Of a DNA stretch of 8,051 nt, positions 1 through 8,051 are shown piece after piece. Each line of letters begins with the position of its first letter. Position 1 is the stretch's first letter. The position numbers and the translations under genes were made by a program. Below the pieces are notes generated by a model. It was not told where the DNA came from. It ran no database searches and saw nothing but the letters and a program-made list of their open reading frames with translations. Source of the DNA: Akkermansiaceae bacterium (GTDB lineage Bacteria > Verrucomicrobiota > Verrucomicrobiia > Verrucomicrobiales > Akkermansiaceae); assembly GCA_023300205.1 (NCBI GenBank), contig JALZVD010000126.1, positions 1-8,051 of the forward strand, read 5' to 3'.

Positions 1-2450
1 ATCCTAGCCTGCTTTTCTGCAGCATAATTCGTATAGTCTCTCGCCTTTGCAGATGGCCCCTGCCCTGCCACGCTCGGAGGTATTCGTGACTTACCCTTCA
101 CTAAAGCAATGATCTCATTGATTGGGATCGATTGTTGAGCCCCTTCGTTTTTAGGGAGGATTCGTAAATAAGTTTCTAAATCACTCCATAACTTTTTAGC
201 GTTGGCAGCAAACTTCTTATCAGTAGCTGCAAGTTGCTTTGCTACAAGTTCTTTTGCCTTTATCTTTAGATCGCTAAGACCTTTGAACGTTTCCTTACTT
301 CTATCATCCATCCCTGCTACTTTGACTCTAGACTCGTCTTGACTCCATTCAATGATAAAGCCATTCGTTTTCCAATCTGGTTTAAAATCTTTAAACTGAA
401 GAGCATTATCTTGACCTACGAAAATAACCGCATGCTTTCGCTGCTTAGGATGCCCAGTCGCCCAGTTCAAAATCAACCACTCCTCTCCAGTCTGCCATCC
501 CCAAATATCATTCTGCTTCATTCCTGCAGTCCATAATGTTTCATCAGGTTTAAAACACTTCTCAATAATCCCCTCAACCGCGTATTTCTCATCATCATTA
601 GAGATCGCAATCAGATGGCCACCAGATACAATCGCTAACTCCTCTGCCTCACTATAAGTCACCGCCTCCTTAATAATACAATAATTTCTGGCCCCCACAG
701 TGAGCGTACCTGGTGGATACTTAGGGTTAATATCCGTGAGCGTGTCACTCGCTCTAAGTAAGCGGTATTCTAGGTCTGCCGGATTACTCCCATCTGCTCT
801 CCATTCGATAAAGAAATTTAACTTTTTCTCAGCACTCGTCTTACCCACAGATCCATACTTCGAGACTTTCGCAAAGGATCGATGATACGTAGGTTTAATA
901 TTAATCGTATTTGTCCACTCTGTATCATCTACCCAGCACCATCCTTTATCGCCACTACATCCCGCACCTAACCATACATCTCCCGCATCTGCAGGGATTT
1001 TCTTCATCAATAAAGTAATATCAGATTTACTTCTACAAACAGCAAGATAACCACCACGTTTCCTAGCCCAAACATCTGCATCATCCCAGGACATCTTCTT
1101 ATCAATGTACATAATCATACGTGTATCCTGATCCCGCATGAAAACAGTATCCGGCATCTCCATCATCGGCCTCTCACCATTCCTAAGAAGACCCTTGATC
1201 TTGTCCAGCTGTTCCATCGGAGGAAGCTTCACCACTTCAGCCGGCGGAATGACAGCACCACTAGATCCTTTAGGAGTGTTAGGCTGCTTCTCTGCTGCTC
1301 GCGCCGCTGCATCTTTACGCCGCTCCTCAGCTTTAAGATCCATAAGCGCCTGCCTCTCCTTCTTTCTTTTTACCGACTCAGCAGCATCAATTTTTTGTTG
1401 CTCAGTGATCACTTCTTCTTTGGCATCCTTCATCTCCAAAACAGTATAAATAGCACCTAACAAAACAAAAATGATGGCTACGTTACGCATCATTTTCATA
1501 TTCCCGCCAGAATGAGAAGACATTGCCACAGGCGCAGCAGAAGATCTAGAACCTCCCTTAACATTCTTACCTGGAACAGCCACTCTTGCTGTTACCGCTT
1601 GAGGTGCATCTGTATCAATCAATTTATTTGCCGCTGATACCCCATGGATTACCACGTTGATTTCTTCCCTAAATTCATCCGCCGAATCATAGCGTTGCTC
1701 AATATCCGGATGGATAGCCTTCTGGATAATCTTATCAAATCTCCTATCCGCATCTGCAAATCCTGTCACAGATGCATAACTATCTCCTGGCATCCTACCC
1801 GTAAGCAGCTCATAAAACATCACTCCTACAGCAAAAACGTCCGTTCTATGATCCACCTTATCAGGAGCGCCTAGCACCTCTGGCGCAGAATAACCAGGCG
1901 TTCCATAGATAATGCCAGACTCAGTATTACCACTAGGTCTTGCTAATCCAAAATCTCCCACCTTAGGAACAGCCTTCTTACCTAACAAAATATTCGCAGG
2001 TTTGATATCTCGATGAAGAATACCCGCCTGATGAGCGTGACTCAAGCCTGAGCATATACCACTAATGATCTCAACCGTTGTCTCCTGCTTGATCGCCTTG
2101 CCATGAGCTGAGTCATGTAATGACTTACCCTTCACATACTCCATGATGATATAAAGCATCCCATCAATATCTCCAAAATCGTAAATACCGATAAGATTGA
2201 TGTGATTCAGTCTAGCCATCAGTTTAGCTTCTGACTGGAAGGACTCTCTAAAAGACGCATCCTCACCAAATTCTCGTGGCAGCACCTTTACAGCCACTTC
2301 TCTATCCAGAGATATCTGACGTGCGAGATACACAGCACCCATTCCACCCTGAGCAATAAACGACTCAAAATGATAACCGTCTAATAGACTATCCAGCTCT
2401 TCTAAAGCAGGAGCTTGAAAGCTAATGAATTCCTCTTGATCGCCTGACAT
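1..2450 (-). CDS. Membrane Ser/Thr protein kinase with two C-type-lectin-like domains (3' end cut by window)
   Basis: Reading leftwards from ATG at 2448-2450, the frame stays open for 816 codons to the window edge. An in-frame TAG two codons upstream (2454-2456) fixes the start. Residues about 25-266 form a Hanks-type kinase: a glycine loop AQGGMG (33-38, first Gly replaced by Ala), the VAVK lysine K55, helix-C E74, catalytic HRD (D148), DFG (D166) and GTPGYSAPE. All residues needed for activity are present. A linker leads to one hydrophobic segment (about 324-338), then a Lys/Glu-rich, probably coiled-coil stretch (about 339-395). Two lectin-like modules follow, about 446-550 and 588-702. 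Each has an 'SW/YSEA..GG(H/Y)L' start, W-x-W core residues and a terminal F-I-E-W. The second also has 'NWATGQP'. Another charged helical region follows. Inferred topology is cytoplasmic kinase and periplasmic lectin-like sensor. The ligand is unknown, and the modules lack an obvious classical cysteine pattern. The gene stands alone here, divergent from the globin. Confidence 0.92.
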   Translation of the reverse strand, partial: MSGDQEEFISFQAPALEELDSLLDGYHFESFIAQGGMGAVYLARQISLDREVAVKVLPREFGEDASFRESFQSEAKLMARLNHINLIGIYDFGDIDGMLYIIMEYVKGKSLHDSAHGKAIKQETTVEIISGICSGLSHAHQAGILHRDIKPANILLGKKAVPKVGDFGLARPSGNTESGIIYGTPGYSAPEVLGAPDKVDHRTDVFAVGVMFYELLTGRMPGDSYASVTGFADADRRFDKIIQKAIHPDIEQRYDSADEFREEINVVIHGVSAANKLIDTDAPQAVTARVAVPGKNVKGGSRSSAAPVAMSSHSGGNMKMMRNVAIIFVLLGAIYTVLEMKDAKEEVITEQQKIDAAESVKRKKERQALMDLKAEERRKDAAARAAEKQPNTPKGSSGAVIPPAEVVKLPPMEQLDKIKGLLRNGERPMMEMPDTVFMRDQDTRMIMYIDKKMSWDDADVWARKRGGYLAVCRSKSDITLLMKKIPADAGDVWLGAGCSGDKGWCWVDDTEWTNTINIKPTYHRSFAKVSKYGSVGKTSAEKKLNFFIEWRADGSNPADLEYRLLRASDTLTDINPKYPPGTLTVGARNYCIIKEAVTYSEAEELAIVSGGHLIAISNDDEKYAVEGIIEKCFKPDETLWTAGMKQNDIWGWQTGEEWLILNWATGHPKQRKHAVIFVGQDNALQFKDFKPDWKTNGFIIEWSQDESRVKVAGMDDRSKETFKGLSDLKIKAKELVAKQLAATDKKFAANAKKLWSDLETYLRILPKNEGAQQSIPINEIIALVKGKSRIPPSVAGQGPSAKARDYTNYAAEKQAR

Positions 2451-2580
2451 ACACTAAAATAAAAGTAAACTATTTGCACAAAATGATGTATTTCTCTAAC
2501 ACCCCCTGACCAGTATTGCAATGCTACTTTCAAAAAATTGCCTTTTGATCACACCATCTATCCCTTTAACTAACCATACC
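2451..2580. promoter_or_regulatory. Divergent intergenic region between the kinase and globin genes
   Basis: This AT-rich 130-bp gap must hold the start signals for both flanking genes. A perfect 8-bp palindrome ATTGCAAT lies at 2515-2522. On the minus strand its TTGCAA (2516-2521) could act as a weak -35 box, 17 bp from TAGAGA, for the kinase. On the plus strand TTGCAC and TAACAC, also 17 bp apart, are an equally weak pair for the globin. Neither matches the sigma-70 consensus well, so the boxes are guesses and only the location is well supported. Neither gene has a recognisable Shine-Dalgarno sequence. Confidence 0.35.
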
Positions 2581-2979
2581 ATGAACGAAGAAGAAATTTT
2601 CCAACAAATAGGCCCTCAAGGCATCACAGCTATGTGCGCAGCTTTTTACAGGAAGGTGCCCACTGATGACATCCTAGGACCCATGTATCCAAAAGATGAT
2701 CTCACCGGAGCAGAAGAACGCCTCAGAGACTTCCTCCTTTTCAGACTAGGCGCAGATACCACATACACAGAGAAGCGCGGCCACCCCAGACTCAGAATGC
2801 GCCATGCCCCATTTGAGATCAATTTTCGCGCCAGAGACCGCTGGGTCAAACTCATGGATGAATCCATGGAAGAAGCAGGCATCCCTTCCGAGACCGCTAC
2901 CACCCTACACACATTCTTCGCCCAAGTCGCAGACTTCCTAAGAAACGTCCCAGAAGAAGAAGGCCGATTCAAAATTTAA
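2581..2979 (+). CDS. glbO: Group 2 truncated haemoglobin (trHbO type)
   Basis: A 132-residue haem-binding globin of the 2-over-2 fold, which binds O2 and other small ligands; related proteins are linked to oxygen handling, peroxide or NO chemistry. Key residues are visible: Tyr B10 (Y23 in 'FYRKV'), Tyr CD1 (Y36), A44 and L48 at E7/E11, proximal His F8 (H75 in 'GHPRLRMRHAPF', the group-2 signature) and Trp G8 (W88 in 'RDRW'). With the start at 2581 these positions match, as I recall them, the numbering of Mycobacterium tuberculosis trHbO. That is why I chose this ATG over the in-frame ATG at 2521, which would add 20 unrelated residues. The usual 'GGP' after the E helix reads G-A-D (57-59). 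The gene converges on hemF with 6 bp between stop codons. No Shine-Dalgarno sequence is seen, and the protein has no signal peptide, so it is probably cytoplasmic. Confidence 0.93.
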   Translation: MNEEEIFQQIGPQGITAMCAAFYRKVPTDDILGPMYPKDDLTGAEERLRDFLLFRLGADTTYTEKRGHPRLRMRHAPFEINFRARDRWVKLMDESMEEAGIPSETATTLHTFFAQVADFLRNVPEEEGRFKI

Positions 2980-2985
2980 CAACCT

Positions 2986-4125
<1,140 letters not shown>

Positions 4126-5193
4126 ATGCCGCAACACTCAACCACCAAGACACCCCTAGCCCTGCTCAACAGCCTAAGACTTCTAAGCGCAATTAGCTTT
4201 GGAGTCATCCTCGCATGCACAGCCACCGCTCAGAACCCAGCCATCAATACTGCCAAAACTGATCGACCATACTTTAACGATAAAAAAGCCCCAAACGCTG
4301 AAGACCTCCAAGCCATCCAGCAACTTCTCCAAGCAAGTAAAAACAAAGTCAGACAAGCCACCGTCTGTATCCAGATCGGTCAAGGGTCTGGCAGTGGAGT
4401 CATCGTCTCAGAAGACGGTCTCGTACTCACCGCAGCACACGTCAGCACTGGCGTGAATAAAGAACTCACAGTCGTCATGGAAGATGGCAAGGAATACAAA
4501 GCACGTAGCCTAGGGCTCAACTCTGAGAATGATGCAGCCATGATCCAAATCACCGACAAAGGCACATTTCCCTTCGTAGAAATAGAACCAGCCAAAACAC
4601 GCGAGAACGCAAGCACCAAACTCGGGGACTGGATCTTCTCACTAGGCCACTCCGGTGGATTTGATAAACAACGCGGCAGTGGACTCAGACTCGGCAGACT
4701 CGTCAGAATAGCAGAGCACACCATCCAGTCAGACTGCACCCTCATCGGCGGTGACTCAGGGGGCCCATTATTTGATATCAACGGTCTCCTCATCGGTATA
4801 CACAGTCGCGTTGGAGCAGTCACAGACGTAAACATGCACGTCCCCATTCACGTTTTCCACACCCACTGGGAAGCCATGAAAAAAGGTGAATTTATCGGCA
4901 AGGGCCCATTCGCCAAAAAGCCCGTCAAAGGACAAGCATTCATCGGTATAGCAGTAGAAAAAGTAACCAAGGGACTCAAAATCACAGACATCGATAAAGA
5001 CTCAGTAGCCGATAAAGCTGACATCAACATTGGCGACATCATCACCAAAATAAACGGAAACGCAGTCAAAGAAAAAGCCGACATCATCAACGTCATGAAA
5101 GACAAAGCAACCGGAGATGAAATCACCCTCACCTACATCAAAAAAGACGGCACAAAAACCACCGAGCTTAAACTCAAACTCGGCACCAGATAA
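4126..5193 (+). CDS. Exported trypsin-like serine protease with one PDZ domain (HtrA-like, catalytically intact)
   Basis: A 355-residue envelope protease of the chymotrypsin/HtrA (S1C-like) type, inferred to cut misfolded or specific envelope proteins. The N-terminus has a hydrophobic signal segment (about 12-30), with an Ala-Thr-Ala|Gln signal peptidase I site near 35/36 and an alternative lipobox-like I-L-A-C ending at C31. The protease domain spans about 70-250. The triad is complete: H105 in 'LTAAHV', D136 in 'ENDAAMI' and S211 in 'GGDSGGPLF'. 'LGHSGGFDKQRG' lies between Asp and Ser. A PDZ domain occupies about 272-352, with a 'FIGIAVE' carboxylate-binding-loop region and 'INIGDIITKING'. 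With only one PDZ it is shorter than DegP (two PDZ) and resembles DegS in domain count. It heads a two-gene unit; the next start is 27 bp beyond its stop. The specific family name and substrate are not assignable from sequence alone. Confidence 0.9.
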   Translation: MPQHSTTKTPLALLNSLRLLSAISFGVILACTATAQNPAINTAKTDRPYFNDKKAPNAEDLQAIQQLLQASKNKVRQATVCIQIGQGSGSGVIVSEDGLVLTAAHVSTGVNKELTVVMEDGKEYKARSLGLNSENDAAMIQITDKGTFPFVEIEPAKTRENASTKLGDWIFSLGHSGGFDKQRGSGLRLGRLVRIAEHTIQSDCTLIGGDSGGPLFDINGLLIGIHSRVGAVTDVNMHVPIHVFHTHWEAMKKGEFIGKGPFAKKPVKGQAFIGIAVEKVTKGLKITDIDKDSVADKADINIGDIITKINGNAVKEKADIINVMKDKATGDEITLTYIKKDGTKTTELKLKLGTR

Positions 5194-5220
5194 TCTCCCA
5201 TCACCATAGAAACTTTCCAC

Positions 5221-6312
5221 ATGAACACCCTTCACTTCACCACCAAAGGTATCAAAAGCAGTAGTCTTGCCATGGGCATCTTATGTCTCGGAATCGCATC
5301 ATGCACTCAGATCCCAGCCTTCGCCCAGACCTCGCTATCTGGCGAGCTCAGAATGAACGGTAAACAAGTAGAAGCCGCATTCGAAGCTCAGAGAGCTATC
5401 CTACAGCAGAGCAGTGCTGTCATCTACCAAGCCAGAAGATCAATCGGATATGGCGTCATCATGAGCCCAGATGGCTACATCCTCACCAAGCGTAGTGAAC
5501 TATTTGAACTCGATGCCAAGACGAAGAAAAGCACCCTCAAAGAAAATCTCAATGTCATCATCAATGCCCAGCGATTCGCTACAGTTACCCTACTCGCCTC
5601 AGACGTAGAATGGGACCTCGCTATCCTCAAAGTAGACACAGAAAACCTTACCCCTATCACCTGGGCAGATTCCACAGAAATAGAACAAGGCACTTGGGTC
5701 GTTACCAATGGCTCCACAACCAAGAAAAGACGCCGAGTCAACGCCGGCATTATCAGTGCCCACGCTCGTGAAATCAAAGGAGACATCCCAGTCATGTTAG
5801 GAGTCGGCCTGAAAGACAAAGAAGACGGTAGCGGAGTAGAAATCCTCCAAGTAGTCAAAGACTCAGGTGCTGAAACTGCAGGCATTCTGAAAGGCGACAT
5901 TATCAAAAAATTTGACAGCGTAGACGTCGCCAAGCGTGAACAAATCATCGACATCATTCGCGAAAAACAACCAGGCGACTTCGTAGAAGTAGAATTCCTC
6001 CGCAAAGACAAAATACTCAAACAAAAAATGGAACTCAAACCACGCAAGGAAATCCAAGGGGATGCCAAACAACCACAAAACCGGAATGACCAAATGAGTG
6101 GTGACTACTCAGAACGCCGCAATAGCTTCCCCATGGCACTCCAGCACGACATTGACCAAATTCCCCGCCAGACCGGTGGCCCACTACTCAACCTCGCCGG
6201 CAAAGCCGTTGGCATCAACATCGCCAGAGCTAACCGCGCAGAAAGCTTCGCAATACCCGCTAAAGAAGCACAACAAATCTTCCAAGAAATGCTAAAAACC
6301 ATCCCCCAATAA
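5221..6312 (+). CDS. Degenerate HtrA-like protein (pseudoprotease) with PDZ domain set inside the protease fold
   Basis: A 363-residue exported paralogue of the upstream protease. The signal segment (about 12-27) ends in a good lipobox I-A-S-C (C28), and an Ala-Phe-Ala|Gln site lies at 35/36, so it is either a lipoprotein or a periplasmic protein. 'GYGVIMSPDGYILTKRSE' (77-93 region) aligns with the neighbour's 'GSGVIVSEDGLVLTAAHV', but the catalytic His is S92. The Asp is kept (D132 in 'WDLAILK'). 'AGIISA' (175-180) matches the HtrA 'SGIVSA' strand. A PDZ domain comes next (about 190-274, with 'GILKGDIIKKFDSVDV'), then a polar linker (about 275-302). Only after that does the normal active-site strand appear, 'QHDIDQIPRQTGGPLLNL', with Thr318 in place of Ser, followed by 'GINIA' and 'SFAIP'. 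No usual protease activity is expected; a regulatory, scaffold or peptide-binding role is inferred. No Shine-Dalgarno sequence is seen; translation may be coupled to the upstream gene. Confidence 0.88.
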   Translation: MNTLHFTTKGIKSSSLAMGILCLGIASCTQIPAFAQTSLSGELRMNGKQVEAAFEAQRAILQQSSAVIYQARRSIGYGVIMSPDGYILTKRSELFELDAKTKKSTLKENLNVIINAQRFATVTLLASDVEWDLAILKVDTENLTPITWADSTEIEQGTWVVTNGSTTKKRRRVNAGIISAHAREIKGDIPVMLGVGLKDKEDGSGVEILQVVKDSGAETAGILKGDIIKKFDSVDVAKREQIIDIIREKQPGDFVEVEFLRKDKILKQKMELKPRKEIQGDAKQPQNRNDQMSGDYSERRNSFPMALQHDIDQIPRQTGGPLLNLAGKAVGINIARANRAESFAIPAKEAQQIFQEMLKTIPQ

Positions 6313-6375
6313 AATCTCTTTTAAATAAAGACCGTCTCTATTTTCAGCTCCCTATAAGCAAGCTCAAAAGCCCCA
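6313..6375. other. Convergent intergenic gap without a visible terminator
   Basis: These 63 bp separate the stop of the pseudoprotease gene from the stop of the nuclease-like gene on the other strand. I looked for a stem-loop with a T tract in either direction. Only a four-base AGAC/GTCT pair with a one-base spacer and a weak AGCT/AGCT pair were found, and neither can be called a terminator. Confidence 0.5.
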
Positions 6376-8051
6376 CTAAGGACTAACTGGTAACACCAAA
6401 ACCCGGTAAAACTTCTTATCAGCAGAGATATCTATCGTGGCACTATTGATAGGAGATGTAGCAGACACTACGGCCGCAGCCGTATCCCAGCCATTCCCTA
6501 AGTCATCGCAAGTTTGGATTTGATAAGTGCGACTATCCACAGAACTCCATTTCAACGTCTCCAAACCCGCACTATCCTTTTCCATCCAAGCTTTAAAGAT
6601 CGAATCCGCATCCGTAGGATCAGTCCCCGCATTATACTCTTCTTCGTCACTCGCCCCGTCACCATCAAAATCTCCTCCCCCAGAGCTAGTAGTCAGATCA
6701 TCAAAATGCGCTCTCTCCCAGTCATCAGGTAGCGCATCGCTATCACTGATCGGCCCCACATCCAGACTTACCGTTTCAGACACATTCGCATTCACTGACT
6801 TATCACGCGTCGTAATCACATACGTATAAACTATATCTGGCAATAGCCCAGTATCTGTAAATGAAGCAGAACTCTGCCAACCGCTATCATGTGAGCCATT
6901 AGAGAAATTGCTATTCTTGAACTGGTACTCAACCGCATTCGGATCACTAGCAACTGCCGTGATCTTCACAGAACTTGGACTGAGAATCTCCGTTGTAAAC
7001 TCCGGCTCAAACACCGCTGGTGGAACCAGATCCAGCGCAGCCCACACCGCATTATGATCAGACAGATCAGCACTTACAGTCGTATAAACCCCACTCTGAG
7101 TAAACAAAGGAATACTAGACACATGATCACGACCATTAAAATGATGCGCAGGTGCTCCAATAATAGGTACAACATTCGCCTGCAGAAGATTAAAGTCTCC
7201 CAACATTATCGTTTTTGAACCACTAGTCACAGAGCTAATCCCAGGTCGCGAAAGCACATAATTCTTAAACGCAACAAATCCAGACTTCTCATACTCCCAA
7301 TCATTATCATTGAAATTAAATGTATTATGAAAATTGAAAAGATTAATCGTCTCCCCATCCAGATCAATCGTCACATGCTGAGCATGCCTCTCCCACTTAT
7401 CCACTGCAGGATCAATCTGGATCAACTCCTCATGAGTCGACGTAAACGGATGTTTTGATAAAATCGCAATAGAAGTCTGCTTATTTAATACACTTAAAAA
7501 ACCCGAGTATCTCGTCGTAGTATTAATCGTCTGAAAAGTATGCGGATAGTCAGAGAAAATCCCCTTAATAATATCCCACTCCCCATTATCGAAGTCCACC
7601 TCCTGAAAGCACAGCACATCCTCACCATGCATAAAGTTATCTCGGAAGCTAGTCAGGTTCGTAGTCACATCACCCTCACCATCAGGACCCTCACCACCAT
7701 GGATATTATAAGTCAGAGCCGCGAAATCACTATAGTCCCCCAGTATCGCTATATTATCCACCGCCATCGCCTGAAACTGATTATTCGCCGTGTCTGCCAC
7801 CAACCTAAACGTAGCAGTCTGACTCGGCCCCAGCGTCCTATCACTCAGTGCCGTCAGCGGAACAGACACATCCTCATAATCAGAAACAATACCCAAACCA
7901 TTAAAAATATTAGGAAATGATTGGAGCTCCGTATTATTCGCATCAGTCAGATCACCAGACAAATAAACCAACTTAAAATTCTGTGGCGCATTCACACTCA
8001 CACTCGCAAAATCAAACACAATCTCACTCAGATACAAACTACGTTTCCCTC
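6376..8051 (-). CDS. Exported endonuclease/exonuclease/phosphatase-family protein with FN3-like and calcium-loop domains (5' end cut by window)
   Basis: The frame enters from the right edge (first full codon 8047-8049) and ends at TAG 6376-6378; 557 residues are visible and no true start is in view. Numbers below count from the Leu codon at 8035-8037. Residues 1-100 look like a beta-sandwich ending 'AVDNIAILG'. Residues about 103-337 form an EEP domain with its catalytic set complete: N111 ('TYNIHGG'), E146 ('CFQEV'), H237 ('NFHNTF'), D281/N283 ('LGDFN'), D304 ('RDHV') and D327/H328 ('SDHNAVW'). This family cleaves phosphodiesters or phosphomonoesters (DNA, RNA, phospholipids); the substrate cannot be told. 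A fibronectin-III-like domain follows (about 340-427, 'DSGWQSSASFTDTGL', 'YTYVITTRDKS'). Then comes an EF-hand-spaced loop D456/D458/D460/D464/E467 and a C-terminal 'TYQIQTCDDLG...FYRV' module common in exported Verrucomicrobiota proteins. No membrane anchor is seen at the C-terminus. Confidence 0.88.
   Translation of the reverse strand, partial: GKRSLYLSEIVFDFASVSVNAPQNFKLVYLSGDLTDANNTELQSFPNIFNGLGIVSDYEDVSVPLTALSDRTLGPSQTATFRLVADTANNQFQAMAVDNIAILGDYSDFAALTYNIHGGEGPDGEGDVTTNLTSFRDNFMHGEDVLCFQEVDFDNGEWDIIKGIFSDYPHTFQTINTTTRYSGFLSVLNKQTSIAILSKHPFTSTHEELIQIDPAVDKWERHAQHVTIDLDGETINLFNFHNTFNFNDNDWEYEKSGFVAFKNYVLSRPGISSVTSGSKTIMLGDFNLLQANVVPIIGAPAHHFNGRDHVSSIPLFTQSGVYTTVSADLSDHNAVWAALDLVPPAVFEPEFTTEILSPSSVKITAVASDPNAVEYQFKNSNFSNGSHDSGWQSSASFTDTGLLPDIVYTYVITTRDKSVNANVSETVSLDVGPISDSDALPDDWERAHFDDLTTSSGGGDFDGDGASDEEEYNAGTDPTDADSIFKAWMEKDSAGLETLKWSSVDSRTYQIQTCDDLGNGWDTAAAVVSATSPINSATIDISADKKFYRVLVLPVSP

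Noticed and set aside
1138..1449. Plus-strand open frame of 103 codons inside the kinase gene
   Set aside because: The minus-strand kinase frame is continuous through it, and the Ser/Ala/Leu-rich product is the antisense of the Lys/Glu-rich juxtamembrane region.
2545..2558. FNR-type site (TTGAT half) upstream of the globin
   Set aside because: Only one half-site is present; the second half does not match ATCAA at the required spacing.
2521..2580. In-frame 20-residue N-terminal extension of the globin from ATG 2521
   Set aside because: The globin family alignment and the key-residue numbering begin at ATG 2581, and the extension resembles neither a signal peptide nor globin sequence.
4380..4847. 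155-codon open frame antisense to the active protease
   Set aside because: It lies wholly within the catalytic-triad region of a well-supported gene and has no recognisable domain.
5475..6068. 197-codon open frame antisense to the pseudoprotease gene
   Set aside because: The real gene on the other strand has clear homology. The antisense frame is Ser/Leu/Arg-rich and low in motifs, as expected for a shadow of a C/A-biased gene.
6313..6375. Bidirectional terminator between the convergent genes
   Set aside because: No stem longer than four bases and no stem followed by a T tract could be found.

Overview
The window looks like chromosomal DNA from a Verrucomicrobiota bacterium or a close PVC-group relative. 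This rests on protein architecture, not on a database search. The clues are a membrane Ser/Thr kinase carrying C-type-lectin-like modules, trypsin/HtrA-like proteins beginning with a secretion signal, and a large exported protein that ends in a D-x-D-x-D-G calcium loop followed by a short 'TYQIQ...FYRV' C-terminal domain. Shine-Dalgarno sequences are weak or absent in front of most genes.

Layout from left to right. At 1-2450 (minus strand, cut by the left edge) is a transmembrane Ser/Thr protein kinase with two tandem lectin-like domains. A 130-bp divergent gap follows. At 2581-2979 (plus) is a group-2 truncated haemoglobin, facing oxygen-dependent coproporphyrinogen III oxidase hemF (2986-3903, minus) with 6 bp between the stop codons. 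A second divergent gap (3904-4125) leads to a two-gene plus-strand unit. Its first gene (4126-5193) encodes an exported trypsin-like protease with an intact His/Asp/Ser triad and one PDZ domain. Its second gene (5221-6312) encodes a paralogue whose His and Ser are replaced and whose PDZ domain appears to sit inside the protease fold. At 6376-8051 (minus, cut by the right edge) is an extracytoplasmic protein with a complete endonuclease/exonuclease/phosphatase catalytic domain, a fibronectin-III-like domain and the calcium-loop C-terminus.

The genes do not form one pathway. HemF and the globin are linked loosely through haem and oxygen. The protease and its degenerate partner are probably one envelope-function transcription unit, and the kinase is probably an envelope sensor. 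The plus strand is rich in C and A throughout, whichever strand is coding: plus-strand genes favour C/A-ending codons and minus-strand genes G/T-ending ones. This suggests a strong replication-strand bias with the minus strand as leading strand. I saw no tRNA, rRNA, CRISPR array, insertion sequence or clear intrinsic terminator, and no gene-free stretch exceeds 300 bp.
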